DNA from: Rhodoferax sp.
GTDB taxonomy: Bacteria; Pseudomonadota; Gammaproteobacteria; Burkholderiales; Burkholderiaceae_C
Assembly (NCBI GenBank): GCA_009693325.1
Contig: SHXM01000011.1
Coordinates: 1 to 33,208, forward strand
Direction: 5' to 3'
Length of the DNA: 33,208 bases
Below the pieces are notes generated by a model, which saw only the letters and a list, made by a program, of their open reading frames with translations, was not told the DNA's origin and did not search any database. The position numbers were made by a program, and so were the translations under genes. Shown here piece after piece: positions 25,228 to 33,067 of the stretch; within the stretch, counting starts at the first letter, position 1; each line of letters begins with the position of its first letter.

Positions 25228-25244
25228 ACATCCTGCATCTGCGC

Positions 25245-26102
25245 TCAGGGGGGTGAGCGCAGCGGTTCGTACTCACGTTTCTTGCTAGCCCCAGCAAACA
25301 GGATCTGCGTGGTGCGCTCGATCATGCCGTTGTGGAAGGCCACCGCATCCGGGTGAAAATCAGATTGCGGCGCTGGTTCGGGGTCAAAATGGCCAAAGTC
25401 ATCATGCCCCCGCACCAGCGTTGCGCTGTCGCGGATGGCCGAGAGCTGGCGCATGTCGGTGGGGATGTAGCGTATGGCGAAGCCGATGCGTGGCCAATCT
25501 GCGCAATTGGGTTCCGAGCCATGCACGATGCGAATATGGTGGAGCGAGAACTCACCGGGCTGCAGCACGATGTCAATGGCCTGTGACGGGTCCACGTTGA
25601 CCGCGACTTCCTGGCCGCGGCTGAGCATGTTGTTGCTCGAAAAAGTATCGCGGTGGGCGAGCTGGTCCTGGGTTTGTGTGCCCGCAATCACGCGCATGCA
25701 GCCCGAGACCGGCAAAGACGCCGTGAAGGCCACCCAGGCGGTGACAACCTCTGGCTTGGACAGGCCCCAGTAGGTTGAATCCTGGTGCCATGAGACGAAG
25801 TCTGAAGAGTTCGCAGGCTTGTGAAAAAAACCTGAAGCCCAGCACAGCAGGTTGGGCCCGATCAGGTCCTCGACCGCATCCAAAATAGGTGGGTGTCGCA
25901 CCAGTTCAGCCAGCCAGGGCACCAGCAGATGCGGCTTGTTGTTGGTGCGTTTGGTCAGCACACCGCCTTCTTGATCGCAGAGCGCCTGGTAGCGCGCCAA
26001 ATTAGTCTGCGCCTGGGCCGGCGCCATGGCGTGCAGTGGGCTCAGGTAGCCGTTCCGGTGGTAGGACGCCACTTGATCCGGGGACAGGTGATTCAAAGCC
26101 AT
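25245..26102 (-). CDS. Phytanoyl-CoA dioxygenase (PhyH)-family Fe(II)/2-oxoglutarate oxygenase
   Basis: This 285-residue non-haem iron oxygenase couples substrate hydroxylation to decarboxylation of 2-oxoglutarate. The facial triad is His106 and Asp108 in SWHQDSTYWGL and His194 in RIVHGSEPN. An arginine for the cosubstrate is in RIGFAIRYIP. GCMRVIAGTQ and QPGEFSLHHIRIVHGS fit the PhyH family. The start is ATG 26102 (MALNHLSPDQVASYHRNGYL), the normal family opening. A longer in-frame reading to 26516 passes through the molybdoenzyme gene and is a shadow. No strong ribosome site is seen. It lies between the molybdoenzyme and the TRAP genes on the same strand; the substrate is unknown. Confidence 0.88.
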   Translation of the reverse strand: MALNHLSPDQVASYHRNGYLSPLHAMAPAQAQTNLARYQALCDQEGGVLTKRTNNKPHLLVPWLAELVRHPPILDAVEDLIGPNLLCWASGFFHKPANSSDFVSWHQDSTYWGLSKPEVVTAWVAFTASLPVSGCMRVIAGTQTQDQLAHRDTFSSNNMLSRGQEVAVNVDPSQAIDIVLQPGEFSLHHIRIVHGSEPNCADWPRIGFAIRYIPTDMRQLSAIRDSATLVRGHDDFGHFDPEPAPQSDFHPDAVAFHNGMIERTTQILFAGASKKREYEPLRSPP

Positions 26103-26196
26103 GCACAAGAGCTTACCCAGCCAGCTATGGGTGTGGTATGCGGAAAAACCCTCGACGACGGCTAGCGCTCGTTTCGTGAGATGAAATGACCAGGCC

Positions 26197-28320
26197 TTAT
26201 GCCGGGGTTGACGCCAGCGCCACCTCCACCAGGCAATCGTAAAACGTGGGTGCCTGCCCCAGGTCGGTGAGTTTTTGGCTGGTGAGTTGGTTGACGTTGG
26301 TGCCGTCCAGCCCATATTTGCGCCACCACAGGCCCATGCCGTGAACCACGCCGGGGCGGGCGCGCTGCGAGATCTTGACCTTGCAATGGTGTACTCCGCG
26401 CTGGTTGAACACCCGCACCGTGGCGCCATCGTTGATGCCCCGTGCGGCGGCGTCCTGGGCATGCATCTCCAGCAGCGGCGCACCTTCAAGGTCGCGCAGG
26501 CTCTTGACGTTGACAAAGCTGGAGTTGAGAAAGTTGCGGGCCGGCGGCGAGATCATGGCCAAGGGATAGTGTGTAGACGAGCCGGGAGGCTCGTAATTTG
26601 GCAGGTAGTCAGGCAGGCCGTCAAGCCCTTGGGCCGCCAGCCTTGCGCTGTAGAACTCGCATTTGCCAGAGGGTGTGGCAAAGCCGCCCTGGGCAAATGG
26701 TGCGGGCTCCTGGTTGACGCAGGCAAAGCCTTGGCGCAACAAAACCTCAAAGTCCACCGATTCCCCGTAGGCCAGGCGACACAGGCTGAGGTCGTCTTCC
26801 ACAAAGGCCGGGTCGCTAAAGCCCATGCGTTGGGCCAGTTCTCGAAATATTTGGGTGTTGGTTTTCGCCTCTCCCTGCGGCGCAATGGCGGGACGGTTCA
26901 GCAGGGCGTCGGTGTGGCCATAACTGGCATGCACATCCCAGTGTTCGAGCTGTGTGGTGGCCGGCAGGATGTAGTCGGCGTAATCAGCGGTGTCGGTCTG
27001 AAAATGCTCAAGCACCACGGTAAACAAATCACTGCGTGCAAAACCCTGCACCACACGGGAAGAGTCGGGCGCCACCGCCACCGGGTTGCTGTTGTACACC
27101 ACCAGGGCCTCAATGGCCGGGCCAAATTCAGCGCTGGCCGGGCGCAGCAGGTCGTCTCCAATGGTGCTCATGTTGATGCTGCGTGGCCGGCGCCCGGCCA
27201 GCAGATCGGGGCGCTGCAGTGCATCTAAGTTGACCGGGAAATTGCCGCCGCTTGACAGCAGCACGCCGCCAGCGCGGTGCCGCCAGGCGCCAACCAGGGC
27301 CGGCAAGGAGGCAATCAGCCGTACCGCATTGCCGCCCCCGCGCACCCGCTGCAGCCCGTAGTTCATGCGAATCGCCACAGGCTCCCCGCGCCGTGCACAG
27401 CTGCCGTAGTTTTGCGCCAGCGCCCTGATTTGCGCTGGGCTGATGCCGCAAACGCTTGCCGCCCGCTCTGGCGGCCATTGCAGGGCGCGCGCCCGCATCA
27501 AGTCCCAGCCTAGCGTGTGGTCGTCCAGGTAGGCCTGGTCCAGCCAGTCATGGGTGATCAGCTCATGCATCAAGGCTAGTGCTAGCGCGGCATCGGTACC
27601 GGGCAGCAGTGCCAGGTGTTCATGGCATTTTTCAGCCGTCTCGCTGCGCCGCGGATCGATACATACCAGCTTGGCCCCCTGGCGCTTGGCCTCCTGTGCA
27701 TAGCGCCAAAAATGCAGGTTGCTGGTGATGGAGTTGCTGCCCCAGATCAGGATCAGCTTGGATTGCGCAAAAAACTCCACCCGCATGCCGAGCTTGCCGC
27801 CCAGGGTATGCACAAGGCCCTCGCCGCCGGCCGATGCACAGATGGTGCGTTGCAGCAATGAGGCGCCAAGTTGGTGGAAAAATCGCGACGACATGCTGTC
27901 GCGCTGCACCAGGCCCATGGTGCCGGCATAGCTGTAGGGCAGAATGGCCTGTGCTGCGTCGCCACCGCGCGCCACGATGGCCTGCAGCCGCGCAGCAATA
28001 TCGCTCAGCGCGGTGTCCCAACTCACGGGTACAAACTGTCCGCTGCCCTTTGGGCCGCTGCGCTTGAGTGGCCGCAGCACCCGTTCGGGGTGGTAGCTGC
28101 GCTCGGTGTAGCGGGCCACCTTGGCACACAGAGTACCTGCGGTTTGGGGATGCGCCGGGTTACCCTGCACCTTGATGGCCACGCCGAGCGAGACGGTGGT
28201 TAGCAAGGAGCAGGTGTCCGGGCAATCGTGCGGACAGGCGCCGAGCACCTGGTGGCTGCCGGCCTCTGCTTGTGCAGTGCCGTGGTCGCTGCTGTGAATC
28301 AAAATATTGGAGGGTGTCAT
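26197..28320 (-). CDS. Molybdopterin-dependent oxidoreductase (DMSO reductase superfamily, CPHDCPDTC type)
   Basis: This 707-residue enzyme carries an N-terminal [4Fe-4S] site with Cys29, Cys33, Cys37 and Cys65 (CPHDCPDTC ... GTLCAK), followed by the three molybdopterin-binding regions (YSYAGTMGLVQ, ILIWGSNSITSN, CIDPRRSETAEKC, VVYNSNPVAVAPD) and the C-terminal cofactor domain (PPARNFLNSSF ... QRARPGVVHGMGLWW). No Tat signal precedes the cluster, so it is probably cytoplasmic, and no electron-transfer or membrane subunit is adjacent. Many annotated relatives of this 'CPHDCPDTC' group have no known substrate. ATG 28320 has GGA about 9 bases upstream. It is first on the minus strand, divergent from the M20 hydrolase. 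Confidence 0.9.
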   Translation of the reverse strand: MTPSNILIHSSDHGTAQAEAGSHQVLGACPHDCPDTCSLLTTVSLGVAIKVQGNPAHPQTAGTLCAKVARYTERSYHPERVLRPLKRSGPKGSGQFVPVSWDTALSDIAARLQAIVARGGDAAQAILPYSYAGTMGLVQRDSMSSRFFHQLGASLLQRTICASAGGEGLVHTLGGKLGMRVEFFAQSKLILIWGSNSITSNLHFWRYAQEAKRQGAKLVCIDPRRSETAEKCHEHLALLPGTDAALALALMHELITHDWLDQAYLDDHTLGWDLMRARALQWPPERAASVCGISPAQIRALAQNYGSCARRGEPVAIRMNYGLQRVRGGGNAVRLIASLPALVGAWRHRAGGVLLSSGGNFPVNLDALQRPDLLAGRRPRSINMSTIGDDLLRPASAEFGPAIEALVVYNSNPVAVAPDSSRVVQGFARSDLFTVVLEHFQTDTADYADYILPATTQLEHWDVHASYGHTDALLNRPAIAPQGEAKTNTQIFRELAQRMGFSDPAFVEDDLSLCRLAYGESVDFEVLLRQGFACVNQEPAPFAQGGFATPSGKCEFYSARLAAQGLDGLPDYLPNYEPPGSSTHYPLAMISPPARNFLNSSFVNVKSLRDLEGAPLLEMHAQDAAARGINDGATVRVFNQRGVHHCKVKISQRARPGVVHGMGLWWRKYGLDGTNVNQLTSQKLTDLGQAPTFYDCLVEVALASTPA

Positions 28321-28349
28321 GGCGTTATCCAGCTTTGCCGGCCGCAGGG

Positions 28350-28371
28350 GCTGGCCGTGTTTTTGGCCAGC
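28350..28371. promoter_or_regulatory. Perfect 7-bp dyad in the divergent molybdoenzyme/M20 hydrolase gap
   Basis: GCTGGCC (28350-28356) pairs with GGCCAGC (28365-28371) around an 8-base T-rich loop. It lies in the 122-base gap between two divergent start codons and could be an operator or a leader hairpin of the molybdoenzyme message. No clear promoter hexamers were found in the gap. Confidence 0.35.
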
Positions 28372-28442
28372 AACGCAGTCTATGGGCCTGCTTGGGGCAG
28401 CCCGGGTGACTTCGCGCTAGACTCGTAAAAAAAGGAAATATT

Positions 28443-29633
28443 ATGAAAATCATTGATTCCATTGTGACCCAGGCCGCCTCGATTGCCGCCATTCGCCGAG
28501 ATATTCATGCCCACCCGGAACTCTGTTTTGAAGAAGTGCGCACCGCCGACCTGGTGGCCGCCAAACTGACCGAGTGGGGCATCCCCATCCATCGCGGCAT
28601 GGGCACCACTGGGGTGGTGGGCATCATCAAAAATGGCACTTCTGGCCGGGCCATCGGCCTGCGCGCCGACATGGACGCCCTGCCCATGCAAGAGTTCAAC
28701 ACCTTCAGCCACGCCAGCCAGAACAAAGGCAAGATGCACGCCTGCGGCCATGATGGCCACACCGCCATGCTGCTCGCAGCCGCGCAGCACTTTGCCAAGC
28801 AGCGCTTGTTTGACGGCACGGTTTACTTGATTTTCCAGCCCGCCGAAGAGGGCGGTGGTGGTGCGCGCGAGATGATCAAGGACGGTTTGTTCGAGCAGTT
28901 TCCGATGGACGCCGTATTCGGCATGCACAACTGGCCCGGCACCGAGGTGGGCAAGTTTGCTGTCAGCCCGGGGCCGGTGATGGCCTCCAGCAATGAATTC
29001 AAGGTGGTCATTCGGGGTCGGGGGGCCCATGCCGCCCTGCCGCACAATGGTCTGGACCCGGTGCCTGTGGCCTGCCAGATGGTGCAGGCCTTTCAGACCA
29101 TCATCACGCGCAACAAAAAACCGATTGACGCCGGCGTGATTTCGGTCACCATGATCCATGCCGGTGAGGCCACCAATGTTATCCCCAACAGCTGCGAGTT
29201 GCGCGGCACCGTGCGCACCTTCTCCCTGGAGGTGCTCGACATGATCGAAGCCCGCATGCAGCAGATCGCCGAGCACACCTGCGCAGCCTTTGGTCTGAGC
29301 TGCGAGTTCGAATTTGTCCGCAACTATCCGCCCACTGTCAACAGCGCCAAAGAGGCCGAGTTTGCCCGCGCCGTGATGGCCAGCATTGTGGGTCCAGACA
29401 ATGTGCTGCAGCAGGAGCCCACCATGGGCGCTGAAGATTTTTCTTTCATGCTGCAGGCCAAACCCGGTTGCTACAGCTTCATTGCCAATGGCGATGGCTC
29501 GCACCGCGATATCGACCATGGCGGCGGCCCCTGCATGCTGCACAACCCGAGCTACGATTTCAATGACGACCTGATCCCACTGGGCGCCACCTACTGGGTG
29601 CGGCTGGCGGAGGCCTGGTTCAAGGCCGCTTGA
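28443..29633 (+). CDS. M20D-family amidohydrolase (hippurate hydrolase / N-acyl-amino-acid hydrolase-like)
   Basis: This 396-residue dinuclear metallohydrolase removes acyl groups from N-acyl amino acids. The metal and catalytic residues are visible: Cys101 and His103 in ACGHDGHTAM, Glu135-Glu136 in FQPAEEGGGGA, His162 in GMHNWPG and a late histidine in PCMLHNPSYDFND. The dimerisation domain begins near NEFKVVIRGRGAHAALPH. ATG 28443 has a textbook AAAGGA site. The next gene starts 12 bases after its stop, so the two are an operon. Hippuricase-type enzymes act on acyl-L-amino acids, which would complement the D-specific deacylase upstream; exact specificity is unknown. Confidence 0.93.
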   Translation: MKIIDSIVTQAASIAAIRRDIHAHPELCFEEVRTADLVAAKLTEWGIPIHRGMGTTGVVGIIKNGTSGRAIGLRADMDALPMQEFNTFSHASQNKGKMHACGHDGHTAMLLAAAQHFAKQRLFDGTVYLIFQPAEEGGGGAREMIKDGLFEQFPMDAVFGMHNWPGTEVGKFAVSPGPVMASSNEFKVVIRGRGAHAALPHNGLDPVPVACQMVQAFQTIITRNKKPIDAGVISVTMIHAGEATNVIPNSCELRGTVRTFSLEVLDMIEARMQQIAEHTCAAFGLSCEFEFVRNYPPTVNSAKEAEFARAVMASIVGPDNVLQQEPTMGAEDFSFMLQAKPGCYSFIANGDGSHRDIDHGGGPCMLHNPSYDFNDDLIPLGATYWVRLAEAWFKAA

Positions 29634-29645
29634 GGGGCCTACGAC

Positions 29646-30740
29646 ATGGAGCCAGGCCAGCCTTTCTCACCAAGCTACGCCCAGGCACGGGCCAAGTTTT
29701 TAGCCGCTGCTGCCAGCGCCGGCCTGGCAGTGCAGTCTTACCCGCACCCGCTGCCTGGTCGCGACGGCGAGGCGCTCGCCACGGACTTGGTGCTCGATGG
29801 CGCCGCCAAGGCCGATCGGCTGCTGATTGTGACTAGCGCCTGCCATGGTGTGGAGGGCTTCTGCGGCAGCGGCGTGCAGGTTGACGCGCTGGGGGATGCC
29901 GCTTTGCGGGCGCAAAGCCGGGCGCATGGCGTGGCTCTTTTGTATGTGCATGCGCTCAATCCCCATGGGTTTTCCCACCTGCGCCGGGTGACCCATGAGA
30001 ACGTTGACCTGAACCGTAATTTTCAGGATTTTTCGCAAGTCCTGCCGATCAACGAAGCCTACCGTGGCTTGCATCCGCTGCTGCTGCCTGATCATTGGCC
30101 GCCGGATGCTGCCAATGTGGCGGGCCTGACCGAGTACATCGGCCGCCACGGCATGGCCGGCTTTCAGGCTACCACCACGCGGGGCCAGCACGAGTTTGCC
30201 GATGGCCTGTTTTACGGCGGCACCGCGCCCACCTGGAGCAACCAGACTGTTCGGAAAATTCTGCGCGAACAGGCCCAGTCAGCGCGCCGACTGGCCTGGG
30301 TCGATGTGCACACCGGCCTGGGACCCAGTGGCCTGGGCGAGCGTATTTTTGCCTGCCGGGATGACGCTGCTGCCCTGGCCCGCGCGCGCCATTGGTGGGG
30401 CGGCAATGGCGCCACGCCAGTCACCTCGATCTACGATGGGTCCTCCAGCTCGGCCTGGCTCACCGGCCTGATGTGGAGCGCGGCCTACCAAGAATGTCCG
30501 CAGGCCGAGTACACCGGCCTGGCCCTGGAATACGGCACCTTGCCGATTGCCGACATGCTCCAAGCGCTGCGTGCTGACCACTGGCTGCACCAGCATCCGC
30601 AGGCAGCGCCCGACTTGGCGACGCAGATCCATCAGCAGATGAGAGACGCGTTTTTTACCGACACGCCCCTGTGGCGGGAGCAAATTCTCAGCCAGGCCCG
30701 CCAGGTGTTGCGCCAAGCTGTTGCCGGCCTGGGGGCCTGA
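29646..30740 (+). CDS. DUF2817 / M14-like metallopeptidase family protein
   Basis: This 364-residue protein resembles the zinc carboxypeptidase (M14) fold as seen in DUF2817 proteins. HxxE is at His67-Glu70 in ACHGVEGFCGSG, the substrate arginine region is NVDLNRNFQDF, the third metal histidine is in WVDVHTGLGPSG and the catalytic glutamate is in LALEYGTLP. No signal peptide is seen, so it is probably cytoplasmic. ATG 29646 has GAGGGG upstream, overlapping the stop of the M20 hydrolase gene. Members are uncharacterised or described as peptide/amide-releasing hydrolases. Pairing with the M20 enzyme suggests two-step breakdown of an acylated peptide or amide, which is an inference. Confidence 0.83.
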   Translation: MEPGQPFSPSYAQARAKFLAAAASAGLAVQSYPHPLPGRDGEALATDLVLDGAAKADRLLIVTSACHGVEGFCGSGVQVDALGDAALRAQSRAHGVALLYVHALNPHGFSHLRRVTHENVDLNRNFQDFSQVLPINEAYRGLHPLLLPDHWPPDAANVAGLTEYIGRHGMAGFQATTTRGQHEFADGLFYGGTAPTWSNQTVRKILREQAQSARRLAWVDVHTGLGPSGLGERIFACRDDAAALARARHWWGGNGATPVTSIYDGSSSSAWLTGLMWSAAYQECPQAEYTGLALEYGTLPIADMLQALRADHWLHQHPQAAPDLATQIHQQMRDAFFTDTPLWREQILSQARQVLRQAVAGLGA

Positions 30741-30749
30741 GCTGCGCAG

Positions 30750-31517
30750 TCAGGCGCCCGAACGGCACTCGGCTATCTTCAGCAGCCCATCGAAGATCAG
30801 GTTGTCGACCAGTTCAAAAGCCAGCCCCATGCTCGGCGCCATCTTCCAGCCTGCGCCGCCGGTCAAGATGCAGCGGGGCTCGGCGCCACACTGCTGGTGC
30901 AAATGCTGCACCATGCGCAGCACGGCCCCAGCAATGGCATAGGTGCCGCCGCTGGTGAGTGCATCGCTGGTGTTGGTGGGAAATTCACGCACCTCGCCGG
31001 TAGGCACTTGCAGGCCGGCGGTGCCCGACTCCAGCGCGCGCAACATGATGCCGTGGCCGGGCAGTATCAGGCCGCCCAAAAACCGGCCTTTTTCGTCCAG
31101 GGCATCCATCGTGACCGCTGTCCCTACCATCACCACCACCAGCGGGCGTGGAGGGCCTTGGGCCAGCAGATGGTGCCAGGCCCCGACCATGGCAACCCAG
31201 CGGTCAGCGCCCAGCCTGGCCGGGTGGTCGTAACCGTTCACCAGCCCGGCCTCTGCGGGGCTGGCGACGACCCATTGGGCTGCCACGTCCCGCAGCTCCA
31301 TTTGTTCCTCGACCCGCCGCCTGGGTGCTTCTCCCGCCACAATGCAGCCCAGCATTCGCTTGGGCGAGGGCAACTCGGCCCAGGGCCCCTCGGCGAGTCG
31401 CTCGATATGCTCCAAAAACTCGGCGCCCTGTGCGATCAGGGCAGCGCCTGGGCGGGGCTGTTGGTAGAGCGCCCATTTGAGGCGGGTGTTGCCCACGTCG
31501 ATGGCCAAGAAAGTCAT
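30750..31517 (-). CDS. coaX: Type III pantothenate kinase
   Basis: This kinase phosphorylates pantothenate, the first step of coenzyme A synthesis. The 255-residue protein from ATG 31517 opens [17 protein letters not shown] (phosphate-binding Asp7 and Asn10). It contains [19 protein letters not shown], the second ATPase-fold loop [10 protein letters not shown] and [15 protein letters not shown], and ends with [13 protein letters not shown]. These are type III hallmarks, distinct from CoaA. A longer in-frame reading to 31667 lies over the amidase gene and is not real. It is divergent from the amidase with 41 bases between starts, and convergent with the DUF2817 gene. Confidence 0.94.
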   Translation of the reverse strand: MTFLAIDVGNTRLKWALYQQPRPGAALIAQGAEFLEHIERLAEGPWAELPSPKRMLGCIVAGEAPRRRVEEQMELRDVAAQWVVASPAEAGLVNGYDHPARLGADRWVAMVGAWHHLLAQGPPRPLVVVMVGTAVTMDALDEKGRFLGGLILPGHGIMLRALESGTAGLQVPTGEVREFPTNTSDALTSGGTYAIAGAVLRMVQHLHQQCGAEPRCILTGGAGWKMAPSMGLAFELVDNLIFDGLLKIAECRSGA

Positions 31518-31558
31518 GCGTCTATTATCCGCACAGTCGTTACCCAGCCACTTGCCAG

Positions 31559-32992
31559 ATGACCATGATTGTTGAACTCGATGCCAGCGCCCTGTCGCAG
31601 GCCATCCATGCCCGCCAGTTGTCTTGCCGCGAGGTGATGCAGGCCTACCTGGCCCGGATTGATGCATTCAACCCGGCCTGCGGCGCGATTGTCAGCCTGC
31701 AAGATCCGGATGACTTGTTGCGCCAGGCCGACGCCCGCGACGCCCAACTCGCGCGTGGCCAGTCCCTGGGCTGGATGCACGGTATGCCCCAGGCCATCAA
31801 AGACATGGCCAATACCGCCGGCATCGTCACCACCCTAGGCTCACCCTTGATGCGCGGCAATGTACCGCAGCAAGACGGCCTGATGGTGCAGCGCATGAAG
31901 GCGGCCGGCTGCATTGTGATTGGCAAGACCAACACGCCCGAGTTCGGTTTGGGCTCGCACGCCTTCAACGAGGTGTTTGGCCTGACCCGCAATGCCTACG
32001 ACCCAAGCCGATCGGCAGGCGGCAGCAGCGGCGGTGCCGCGGTGGGGCTGGCGCTGCGCTTGTTGCCGGTGGCTGATGGTTCGGATTTCATGGGCAGCCT
32101 GCGCAACCCGGCCGGCTGGGCCAATGTTTTTGGCTTGCGCCCAAGCCAGGGTCGGGTGCCGATGTGGCCGGCGCAGGACAGCTGGATCAGCCAGCTCAGC
32201 ACCGAGGGGCCGATGGGGCGCAGCGTGCGCGATGTAGCGGCCCTGCTGCAGGTGCAGGCCGGGCCCGATCCGCGCGCGCCTCTGTCGATTGCCGTCAGTC
32301 CGGATTTTGCCAACGGGCTGGCTGGGCTTGAGCCGCGCAACTGCCGCATTGGGTGGCTTGGCAATCTGGACGGCTATCTGCCGATGGAGCCGGAGATATT
32401 GCCGGTGTGTGAGCAGGCGCTGGGCCGTCTGCAGGCCCTGGGTTGTGCGGTGGAGCCGACCCGCCTGGGCATGCCGCCCGAGCTGGTCTGGCAGGCCTGG
32501 CTGGTGTGGCGCCAGGCCCTGGTGGCCGGCCGGATTGCGCCCTACCTGAAGCAGCCCGCCAACCGCAGCCTGATCAAGCCCGAGGCCCTGTGGGAGCATG
32601 ACCAGGGGCAAACGCTGACCGGGCCAGCGCTGATGTTGGCCAGCGCCCAACGCAGCGCCTTCTACCAGCAGATGCTGGCCTTGTTTGAACACCATGATTT
32701 TCTTGCCCTGCCCAGCGCCCAGGTGTGGCCTTTCGAGGCCAGCCTGCGCTGGCCCAGCGAAGTTGATGGCGTGGCCATGGACACCTACCACCGGTGGATG
32801 GAGGTGGTGATTTACGCCACCTTTGCCGGCCTGCCCTGCATCAGCCTGCCTGCAGGTTTTGATTTGCGTGGCCTGCCAATGGGCTTGCAGCTGATCGGCC
32901 GGCCGCAGGCTGATGTGGCAGTGCTGCAGCTGGCCTGGGCCTACGAGCAGGCGGCACAGGACCTGCTGGGTCGCCGACCTAGCCTGGGCTGA
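31559..32992 (+). CDS. Amidase (amidase-signature family)
   Basis: This 477-residue hydrolase of the Ser-cisSer-Lys class cleaves carboxamides. The triad is readable: Lys81 in [10 protein letters not shown], cis-Ser156 in [10 protein letters not shown] and nucleophile Ser180 in [12 protein letters not shown]. The 24-residue spacing between the two serines is the family norm. The segment [18 protein letters not shown] and the C-terminal [15 protein letters not shown] also fit. The start is ATG 31559 ([10 protein letters not shown]) or the ATG at 31565; neither has a good ribosome site. It is not a GatA candidate on context, since no gatB or gatC is nearby. It probably cleaves a small amide, with unknown specificity. 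Confidence 0.93.
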   Translation: MTMIVELDASALSQAIHARQLSCREVMQAYLARIDAFNPACGAIVSLQDPDDLLRQADARDAQLARGQSLGWMHGMPQAIKDMANTAGIVTTLGSPLMRGNVPQQDGLMVQRMKAAGCIVIGKTNTPEFGLGSHAFNEVFGLTRNAYDPSRSAGGSSGGAAVGLALRLLPVADGSDFMGSLRNPAGWANVFGLRPSQGRVPMWPAQDSWISQLSTEGPMGRSVRDVAALLQVQAGPDPRAPLSIAVSPDFANGLAGLEPRNCRIGWLGNLDGYLPMEPEILPVCEQALGRLQALGCAVEPTRLGMPPELVWQAWLVWRQALVAGRIAPYLKQPANRSLIKPEALWEHDQGQTLTGPALMLASAQRSAFYQQMLALFEHHDFLALPSAQVWPFEASLRWPSEVDGVAMDTYHRWMEVVIYATFAGLPCISLPAGFDLRGLPMGLQLIGRPQADVAVLQLAWAYEQAAQDLLGRRPSLG

Positions 32993-32996
32993 GCCG

Positions 32997-33019
32997 GGCG
33001 GCTGATTTTTCGGGCCGCC
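32997..33019 (+). terminator. Possible weak terminator after the amidase
   Basis: GGCGGC (32997-33002) pairs with GCCGCC (33014-33019) around an 11-base loop, five bases after the amidase stop. It is followed only by TTCCTCT, not a T-run, so termination strength is doubtful. Confidence 0.35.
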
Positions 33020-33026
33020 TTCCTCT

Positions 33027-33067
33027 GCCGGTAAAAAACCGGCTAAGCCTGCGCACAGCTTAGCCGG
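33027..33067 (-). terminator. Two overlapping hairpins; stem plus T-run for minus-strand transcription
   Basis: CCGGCTAAGC (33039-33048) pairs perfectly with GCTTAGCCGG (33058-33067) across a 9-base loop. On the minus strand the stem is followed at once by TTTTTT (33033-33038), the form of an intrinsic terminator for a gene entering from the right. GCCGGT (33027-33032) can instead pair with ACCGGC (33038-33043), which shares five bases with the longer stem, so the two folds exclude each other. Confidence 0.6.

Noticed and set aside
26103-26516. N-terminal extension of the PhyH protein
   Set aside because: The added residues are Arg/Trp/Cys-rich and lie over the molybdoenzyme gene in another frame; the family start is at 26102.
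28380-29543. 387-codon open frame on the minus strand opposite the M20 hydrolase
   Set aside because: It is fully antisense to a gene with a complete metal site and resembles no protein family.
31518-31667. N-terminal extension of CoaX
   Set aside because: It overlaps the amidase 5' end antisense, and the conserved DVGNT motif must lie within the first ten residues.
31841-32791. 316-codon minus-strand frame opposite the amidase
   Set aside because: Antisense to an amidase with an intact triad; composition typical of a shadow frame.
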